Shown: piece after piece, positions 25,028-29,721 of the stretch | Position numbering within the stretch: position 1 is the stretch's first letter | Layout: each line of letters begins with the position of its first letter | The notes under the pieces: model-generated | What the model saw: the letters and a program-made list of their open reading frames with translations, nothing else | Told to the model about the DNA's origin: nothing | The model's database searches: none | Made by a program: the position numbers and the translations under genes | Assembly: GCA_038207625.1 (NCBI GenBank) | Contig: JBBQZO010000051.1 | Span: 1-29,721 of the forward strand | DNA from: JBBQZO01 sp038207625 | GTDB lineage: Bacteria; Pseudomonadota; Gammaproteobacteria; Burkholderiales; Burkholderiaceae_D | Direction of reading: 5' to 3' | Length of the DNA: 29,721 nt

Positions 25028-26300
25028 TCGCTGTCGCCGCATGGACGGTGGCGCACGAGCAGGGACAGCTTCGCGTGGCAATGCCGATCGTGGCGCACGC
25101 ATCGATGCTGCCGTTCGCACCGGCGGCGGCCGGGCGCAAGGGCGCGAGCACGATCGTCTGGCGCAGCTGGGCGGCGCTCAGCGCGGGGCGCAATTCGCTC
25201 AGCAACGCGACCAGGCCCGCCACGTGGGCGGCGGCGTAGGACGAGCCCGACACGAAGCTCCAGCGCCCGCCCGGCGCGGTGCTGGGCACGTCGCGCCCGG
25301 GCGCTTGCAGTGCATTGTCGACACTGGCGGCGGCGCGCTCGCTGACTGCCAGCACGCCCGGATGCGCGGCAGGAAAGCCGCCGGCGGGCGCCTGCGGATC
25401 GATGGCGCCGACCAGGTGGATGCCGTGTTGCAGCGCCACGTCGAGCAGGCGCTGCAACAGGCGGTCCGCCGGCCCGGACCAGCTCATGTTGATCACCTGC
25501 GCCTTGTGGAGGATCGCGAAATTGAGCGCCTTGCCCAATGTGAAGCTGTTGCACTGGGTGCTCAGATCGGGCGCCTGCCAGCAGGCCCGCAAGGCCATCA
25601 GGCGCGCATCGGGCGCCACGCCCTCAATGCCGATGCCGTTGCCGGCGCGCGCGGCGATCACGCCGGCCACGGCGGTGCCGTGCGCTTCACCGGGCACCGC
25701 GCCCGCGTCGACCAGGTTCTCGTTGAAGGCGAACTGGCCGCGCAGGTCGGGATGGCGCGCGTCGACGCCGCTGTCGATCACCGCCACCGTCACGTTGCGC
25801 CCCGTGCTGACCCGGTGCAATTCTGCCAGGTGCCAGAACTTGGCGGCCGGCTGGACCGGATACAGCGGGTCGTTCTGGCCCAGTCCGTGAAACTGGCGCA
25901 TCGGCTCGACCCATGCAACGCGCGCGTCCTGCGCCAGTTGTTCAAGCAGTGCGCTGGTTGGCGGCCCTTGTTCGGGCGCTTGCATCACATAGCAATCGAC
26001 GCCCAATGCCGGCATCGGCCAGTCGTTGAGCAGCTTCAAGCCATAGTGGCGCGCCAGCTCACTGGCGATGCGCCGGCGCGCGCCGTGCCCGGCATCGTCG
26101 GCGTACGGGCCGGCGTAACTGGAGTCGGGGCGAAAGTGAGGGGGCGGCAGATGCAGCATCACCAGGATGGCTTCATGGTCGGGCTTGGGCGACGGCGCGC
26201 TGGCGCTGCCCTGATCGAGCAGCGCTTCGGCGGCGCCGACGCTGCCCGCCAGCAGTGCCGCGGTGCCAAGCGCCAGCAGGCTGTGCGACAGCTTGTTCAA
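25014..26300 (-). CDS. S8 (subtilisin-like) peptidase homologue, possibly oxyanion-hole deficient
   Basis: This exported subtilase homologue of 428 residues has a signal peptide at 1-24, an N-terminal propeptide-like region (~42-135, ending RVAWVEPM) and a catalytic domain from ~150. The triad is present: Asp176 in VIDSGVD, His207 in HGTAVAG and Ser354 in SGSSYAAAHVAG. Two usual features are missing. The oxyanion-hole Asn segment (normally AAGN) reads VGAIDPQ at 297-303, and the Pro of the Ser motif (GTSxAxPH) is Ala. The C terminus is odd, with five cysteines at 402-416. The ATG at 26300 overlaps the anti-sigma stop by four bases (ATGA), so its production is coupled to the anti-sigma factor. 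Whether it cleaves substrates is uncertain. Confidence 0.88.
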   Translation of the reverse strand: MNKLSHSLLALGTAALLAGSVGAAEALLDQGSASAPSPKPDHEAILVMLHLPPPHFRPDSSYAGPYADDAGHGARRRIASELARHYGLKLLNDWPMPALGVDCYVMQAPEQGPPTSALLEQLAQDARVAWVEPMRQFHGLGQNDPLYPVQPAAKFWHLAELHRVSTGRNVTVAVIDSGVDARHPDLRGQFAFNENLVDAGAVPGEAHGTAVAGVIAARAGNGIGIEGVAPDARLMALRACWQAPDLSTQCNSFTLGKALNFAILHKAQVINMSWSGPADRLLQRLLDVALQHGIHLVGAIDPQAPAGGFPAAHPGVLAVSERAAASVDNALQAPGRDVPSTAPGGRWSFVSGSSYAAAHVAGLVALLSELRPALSAAQLRQTIVLAPLRPAAAGANGSIDACATIGIATRSCPCSCATVHAATASDYR

Positions 26301-26974
26301 CGGGAACCTCCGCTATCGAGTTGCTCGGCCAGCGTCACGGCCGCTTCGCCGCGCAACTGCACAAGTGCGCGCGCGGGATCGGCGGTGCTGAGCACATACG
26401 CATCGGTGACCGTCGGCCCGTCGACCATGCGCGCAGCGCTGGCGTGCAGGATGCGGCGCATCTCCAGTTCGCTCGTGTCGGGCCGAAACGTCACCACCAC
26501 ATTGCCGACCCCGTCATGCGCGCCCAGAGTCCGGTATGCGCCCTCGCCCGGAGCGGGCGGCGCCTGCACCAGCACGCGCGCGATCAGCAACACAATGGCG
26601 GCGAACTGGACGGGCACGGCCCAGCGCAGCGAGCGGCCATTGCTAAGCGATAGCGCGCTCCACCAACGACTTGCGGCGCCCGCCGACGGCTGGGTCTGCG
26701 GCGTCAGTTGCGGCAGCAGGCGGCGCAGCGCCGCGTCCAGATCCGGCGCACCAGCTTCGCCCGGCTTGCCCGGCGCAGCGTAGGTCGCGTTGAGCGCGCT
26801 GACCTGCAACTTGCGCTGCCATGCGAGGTCGGCCTGGCACTGGCTGCACACCTGCAGATGTTGCTCGACCGATGCCAGTTCGGCGCCCTCCAGATGGTGC
26901 GTGACAAACCAGGGCAGCAGTTGCTGGCAGGCCTCGTGCGCCGCGGTATCAAGGCTGACAATATGACCGCTCAT
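26297..26974 (-). CDS. Transmembrane zinc-finger anti-sigma factor with a propeptide-like periplasmic domain
   Basis: This 225-residue single-pass membrane anti-sigma factor should hold the ECF sigma factor encoded 4 bases upstream. A zf-HC2-type motif is visible (His39, Cys43, Cys46 in HLQVCSQC), with a helical N terminus that would bind sigma. A membrane helix lies at ~117-135. The periplasmic part (~158-218) reads VVVTFRPDTSELEMRRIL ... RMVDGPTVTDAYVL ... ALVQLRGEAAVTLAEQL. That is the beta-alpha-beta-beta-alpha-beta pattern of subtilase propeptide/I9-like domains, notable because the next gene is a subtilase homologue. The start is ATG 26974. The sigma-binding role is inferred from motif and position. 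Confidence 0.88.
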   Translation of the reverse strand: MSGHIVSLDTAAHEACQQLLPWFVTHHLEGAELASVEQHLQVCSQCQADLAWQRKLQVSALNATYAAPGKPGEAGAPDLDAALRRLLPQLTPQTQPSAGAASRWWSALSLSNGRSLRWAVPVQFAAIVLLIARVLVQAPPAPGEGAYRTLGAHDGVGNVVVTFRPDTSELEMRRILHASAARMVDGPTVTDAYVLSTADPARALVQLRGEAAVTLAEQLDSGGSR

Positions 26975-26978
26975 GGCA

Positions 26979-27587
26979 TTACTCCATTTGACCGGACAGC
27001 GCCGTTTTCAAGCGGCGGCGCGCGTAAAACATGCGCGTTTTCACCGTGTTGGCGGGACACTCCATGATGTCGGCGATCTCGCCATAGCCCAAGCCGTAAA
27101 AATAGGTCAGATACACCACCATGCGCTGCTCAAGCGGCAAGGTGTCGAGCGCCAGTGCCACCGCCTGCTGTAACTGATGCTCCGACATGGCGTGTTCGGG
27201 CTCGTTGGCGCTGTCGCCAGGCTGCGCATCCGGATCAAACTCAATTGGACCGTCGCTCGCTTTCAGTGCCTTCAGCGCCTTGCGATACGCGATCGCGATG
27301 ATCCACGTCGACACCTTGCAACTGCCATCAAAGCTCTGGGCTTTACGCCACACAACCAACATCGTGTCGTTCACGATTTCCTCGATCAACTCAGCGCTGC
27401 GCGTCATGCGATTGAGAAAGCGGGACAGGCGCGGAAAATAGCAGCGGTATAACAACTCGAACGCCGACCGGTCGCCGCCCGCAATCCTGGCCAGCAGTGC
27501 CGCTTCGTGTGCGTCGCCCGTCACTGCCGTGGCAGTGGGGGATTCCCTTGGTCGCCGTCGTAGCATCGAACGTCCTTCGTCTTTCAC
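26979..27587 (-). CDS. ECF-type RNA polymerase sigma factor
   Basis: This 202-residue extracytoplasmic-function sigma factor directs RNA polymerase to its own promoter set. Region 2 is seen in AFELLYRCYFPRLSRFLNRM ... EEIVNDTMLVVWRKAQSFDG and STWIIAIAYRKALKAL. Region 4 follows, with LDTLPLEQRMVVYLTYFYGLGYGEIADIM and the recognition-helix segment ANTVKTRMFYARRRLK. The start is taken as GTG 27587 behind an AAGGAA ribosome site; ATG 27566 with its own GAAGGA site is a close alternative. It leads a co-directional set (sigma, anti-sigma, peptidase, porin) separated by 4-base gaps or overlaps, so autoregulation is likely, but I could not identify a convincing ECF promoter upstream. Confidence 0.95.
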   Translation of the reverse strand: MKDEGRSMLRRRPRESPTATAVTGDAHEAALLARIAGGDRSAFELLYRCYFPRLSRFLNRMTRSAELIEEIVNDTMLVVWRKAQSFDGSCKVSTWIIAIAYRKALKALKASDGPIEFDPDAQPGDSANEPEHAMSEHQLQQAVALALDTLPLEQRMVVYLTYFYGLGYGEIADIMECPANTVKTRMFYARRRLKTALSGQME

Positions 27588-28182
27588 GTTGATTCCTTGC
27601 CGAGTCGAAATGGTTCACCCGCACGCAAAATAAACTTGATTCTCACCTGTTATCCATTCGTTGCTCATGCTGCGGCAAGGCGCGCTAGCCTGGCGATCGG
27701 TACAGTGTCCGCGCCATGCGTTTCGTCGGGCCTGCCTCCTGAATAGGTCAACGCATTGGCGGGCCGGTTGGGCAAGTCATCGCAGACGGCACTGCCCGGT
27801 CGCTGCGCAAGTTGGTGTCGTTGCTGGCGGCGCGGGCGCTGCGCTTTGCGGCGCTGAGAATACCCATCAGCGCGCCTGCCGGGAGCGACACAAACCGTTG
27901 CCTCCCACAGTGAATATTAAGCCGCTGCAGATAAGTTTCATTCGAATTCAAAAAATAATGATTCAAACATTGAGCGATTCGTAATCGACGTCGTTAGGGC
28001 CAAGCGTTCGCATCAAGCGTGGCGATGATCGGGCGCTGGCCCGCCATCAACAGGACACGACGCCACGTCGCCGCGCGCAACCGGCCTTTGCCCCCGCTGG
28101 CATGCCCCGGCACCACACAGTCAAGCGGAAGGCATTTGAACCATCGCGTCGCGCCACGGCATCTACGTGACAAATAGATAAG

Positions 28183-28212
28183 TTTTTCCGCGTACTGCAC
28201 ATAGCGGAAAAA
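28183..28212. repeat. Perfect inverted repeat with T/A-rich outer arms
   Basis: TTTTTCCGC (28183-28191) and GCGGAAAAA (28204-28212) are perfect reverse complements around a 12-base spacer. On both strands the arm order is T-run first and A-run last, the opposite of an intrinsic terminator. A protein-binding site or a cruciform is therefore more likely. Confidence 0.5.
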
Positions 28213-28326
28213 TCGATCGTGCAATCCGGAGCGACTGCGAGGACACGGAATGGGATCGATCATCGTTCAGCGTTCAGCGCTCCAGCCCTGACAGGGCGAC
28301 ATCGCAGGTGTCGCATGGTCGCGCCG

Positions 28327-28360
28327 CACCAGTGCATTGCAGATTTGCAATACACCAGTG
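28327..28360 (+). promoter_or_regulatory. Operator-like cluster upstream of the HiPIP gene
   Basis: Two copies of CACCAGTG (28327-28334 and 28353-28360) flank a perfect inverted repeat ATTGCA-GATT-TGCAAT (28336-28351). The cluster sits 53-86 bases before the HiPIP start codon. Symmetry and position suggest a regulator site; no regulator can be named. Confidence 0.35.
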
Positions 28361-28412
28361 TGTCGCTGTTGGCCTGCCTACTGTTTTGAGCATGCTGGAA
28401 GGAGGGCATGTC

Positions 28413-28700
28413 ATGAGCGAGCAGCACACCATCACTCGCCGCCAGATGATGCGGCACAGTGCAATCCTTGTCGTGTCCGTGTGCGGCTTGCCGACCATGC
28501 TGGCGCCGCGCCCGGTGCGCGCCGGGTCGGCATCCAAGGACGATTTTCACTACCAGGCGATACCGCACCAGCGGCGTCGTTGTGCCGACTGCAGCGCGTT
28601 CCAGGCATCGGCGCAGGGGACGGAGGCGGACGGTACCTGTCGCATCGTGGCCGGACCGATCAGCCCGAATGGCTGGTGCATGGCGTTTAGTGCCAAGTAG
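28413..28700 (+). CDS. High-potential iron-sulfur protein (HiPIP), Tat-exported
   Basis: This 95-residue precursor is of a small periplasmic [4Fe-4S] electron carrier that shuttles electrons between membrane complexes. The N terminus has a twin-arginine signal (TRRQMM at 8-13) followed by a hydrophobic stretch and cleavage near PVRA-GSA; Tat export fits a protein folded around its cluster beforehand. Four cluster cysteines are visible: Cys57, Cys60, Cys76 and Cys89, in the HiPIP pattern CxxC ... GTCRIVAGPISPNGWCMAF. The frame is open upstream to 28308, but ATG 28413 is chosen because a strong GGAAGGAGGG ribosome site lies just before it and the Tat motif follows. It stands alone, with no electron-transfer partner adjacent. 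Confidence 0.95.
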   Translation: MSEQHTITRRQMMRHSAILVVSVCGLPTMLAPRPVRAGSASKDDFHYQAIPHQRRRCADCSAFQASAQGTEADGTCRIVAGPISPNGWCMAFSAK

Positions 28701-29117
28701 CGGGCAGTTACGCGGGATCAAAGACGGCGTTGATGTGCTCGGTATGCTTCTTGTCGGGAGCCGTTGCAACGGGCGCGGCGCCTGGTTCGGGTAAGCGTGA
28801 TGCGTGGGCTGTGTGCTCTGACGTCGGGCATTTCAATGGAAAAATAGTGCAGGGCACGCGCATTGTGGTCATACCTCAACACTGTTACAAAGTGTGCATA
28901 TTGGCCCGGTGCGCTGTGCTACTGTGTATCCGACAAGAGGGGCCAGATTGCTGCTGACCCGCTTGGCCACAGATGCATTTTCGCTTACATCTGGCAGTCA
29001 ATACCGTCCGTCCGCGCAATCTGCTGGGGCAGCGGGGGTCTACTGACGTCTCGCTCAAAATTATTGCTGTATCGTCAACGCATTTCCCTTCGTCGTTTCT
29101 CTTTATGGGTGATTGCT
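28701..29117. other. Intergenic region between HiPIP and methyltransferase genes
   Basis: These 417 bases contain no gene I can support; an open frame from 28973 on the plus strand runs out of frame into the methyltransferase and is a shadow. A short imperfect palindrome (ACACT-GTTACAA-AGTGT, near 28879-28895) is visible. No clear terminator follows the HiPIP gene. Confidence 0.45.
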
Positions 29118-29721
29118 ATGGAAAACATGTCCGGCACCGGGCTTGCATCGATCGATCGTTGGCAGAAGGACCGGCAGAAGGCCTTCAAGGCCATACCCGA
29201 GACGGGAAAGACCGTCAACTATCTGGGCAAGCAGTTTCTGGTGTATCCCAACACCTTCTGGCCGTTCACCGACAGCCAACCGTTGGTGGAAAATCTGCGC
29301 TTCAAGCGTGGCAGCAGCGTGCTCGATGTGGGTACCGGCTCGGGGGTAATCGCCACGTTTGCCTGCTATCACGGTGCCGGCAAGGTGCTGGCCGTCGACG
29401 TCAACCCGGCCGCCATCCGTAGCGCAACCCACAATGCGCGCGCGCACGGCTTCGAGCACATCATGGAGGTGCGCAAGTCGAACCTGTTCGAGAACGTGGG
29501 CGACGAAGTGTTCGACGTGATCACCGCCAACCTGCCATTTCGTAACAAGACGGCCCACGACGTGGTGGCGCAGTCGCAGTGGGACACTGATTTCAAGACC
29601 AATATCGGCTTCTTCGAGCAGGTCGGCAAGCACCTGGCGCCGGATGGACGGATTTATTTCGCGCATTCGAATTTCGGCGAGGTCAAGCAGATCCGTGCGC
29701 TGGCCAAGCAAGCCGGATTGA
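29118..29721 (+). CDS. Class I SAM-dependent methyltransferase, N-terminal part (runs off right edge)
   Basis: The first 201 residues of a methyltransferase are present; the frame is still open at the window end. After ~65 residues of N-terminal extension (LVYPNTFWPFTDSQPLVENL) comes the SAM-binding motif I VLDVGTGSGVIA, then the acidic residue that binds the SAM ribose in VLAVDVNPAAI. The segment VITANLPFRNKT sits where N6-adenine and glutamine methyltransferases have NPPY, and is followed by HLAPDGRIYFAHS. The NLPF motif leaves open an amino-group or other N-methyltransferase role, and the substrate is not identifiable. The ATG at 29118 is chosen for the continuous family-like sequence after it; the ribosome site is weak. 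Confidence 0.85.
   Translation, partial: MENMSGTGLASIDRWQKDRQKAFKAIPETGKTVNYLGKQFLVYPNTFWPFTDSQPLVENLRFKRGSSVLDVGTGSGVIATFACYHGAGKVLAVDVNPAAIRSATHNARAHGFEHIMEVRKSNLFENVGDEVFDVITANLPFRNKTAHDVVAQSQWDTDFKTNIGFFEQVGKHLAPDGRIYFAHSNFGEVKQIRALAKQAGL

Larger units (their letters stand above)
27588..28412. other. Long gene-poor region between the divergent sigma-factor and HiPIP genes
   Basis: In these 825 bases I find no gene I can defend. Short open frames exist on both strands (for example 27994-28263 on the minus strand, 89 codons) but show no domain, no family pattern and no clear ribosome site. The stretch 27930-27985 is AT-rich. Notable structures are a long-armed inverted repeat at 28183-28212 and a repeat cluster at 28327-28360. 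The region should hold the promoters of both flanking genes. Confidence 0.5.

Noticed and set aside
27748..27966. 72-codon minus-strand frame in the sigma-HiPIP gap
   Set aside because: It has no recognisable pattern and lies in a region of mixed composition; not distinguishable from chance.
27994..28263. 89-codon minus-strand frame, considered as a small gene or transposase remnant
   Set aside because: I see no domain, no ribosome site and no inverted repeats or target duplication around it.
28260..28769. Minus-strand frame of 169 codons over the HiPIP gene
   Set aside because: It is antisense to the HiPIP gene, whose four cluster cysteines and ribosome site are clear.
28973..29422. 149-codon plus-strand frame overlapping the methyltransferase start
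   Set aside because: It is out of frame with the SAM motif I region and has no domain signal.

Overview
The window is GC-rich DNA that looks like a Betaproteobacterium, most likely Oxalobacteraceae (Massilia/Duganella/Janthinobacterium-like). The basis is base composition, LytS/LytTR and type II secretion genes of that style, a TorF-type porin, a HiPIP and a large NRPS. No rRNA, tRNA, CRISPR array or insertion sequence is visible. The taxonomic call is inference.

Layout. (1) 1-9140, + strand: the 3' end of a nonribosomal peptide biosynthesis operon. It holds a left-truncated NRPS (end of C, then A-PCP-C-A-PCP-TE), a cyclic-peptide ABC exporter, a type II thioesterase and a flavin reductase, closed by a hairpin at 9142-9163. 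(2) 9208-11783, - strand: an Ig-like lipoprotein and an isolated gspI-gspJ-gspK minor pseudopilin trio. (3) 11920-13863, - strand: a large secreted metallopeptidase-like protein with two C-terminal PPC repeats. (4) 14352-16306, - strand: a LytTR response regulator and its overlapping LytS-type histidine kinase. (5) 16566-16982, - strand: a small exported protein of unknown function. (6) 17309-19882, + strand: a Ser/Thr kinase fused to a Cache-like sensor and a C-terminal HAMP. (7) 27587 down to 19893, - strand: eight tightly packed co-directional genes, in order ECF sigma, anti-sigma, S8 peptidase, TorF-like porin, orphan membrane sensor, sensor-HAMP-MFS fusion, ABC-type substrate-binding protein and GNAT acetyltransferase. 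(8) 28413-28700, + strand: a Tat-exported high-potential iron-sulfur protein. (9) 29118 to the right edge, + strand: the start of a SAM methyltransferase.

How they may work together. The NRPS operon makes, edits and exports a peptide. Its last adenylation domain is not a standard amino-acid type but closely resembles the aminoadipate-reductase (Lys2) class. The sigma/anti-sigma/protease trio looks like an extracytoplasmic signalling unit. The anti-sigma's outer domain resembles a subtilase propeptide, and the adjacent S8 protein appears to lack its oxyanion-hole Asn, suggesting a protease-like receptor rather than a simple protease.

The best candidate for an undescribed system is 17309-24202. 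It holds three sensory modules with unusual attachments: a kinase N-terminal to Cache-HAMP, a sensor-HAMP welded to an MFS transporter, and a bare paralogous sensor. A solute-binding protein without ABC partners and a GNAT enzyme sit with them.
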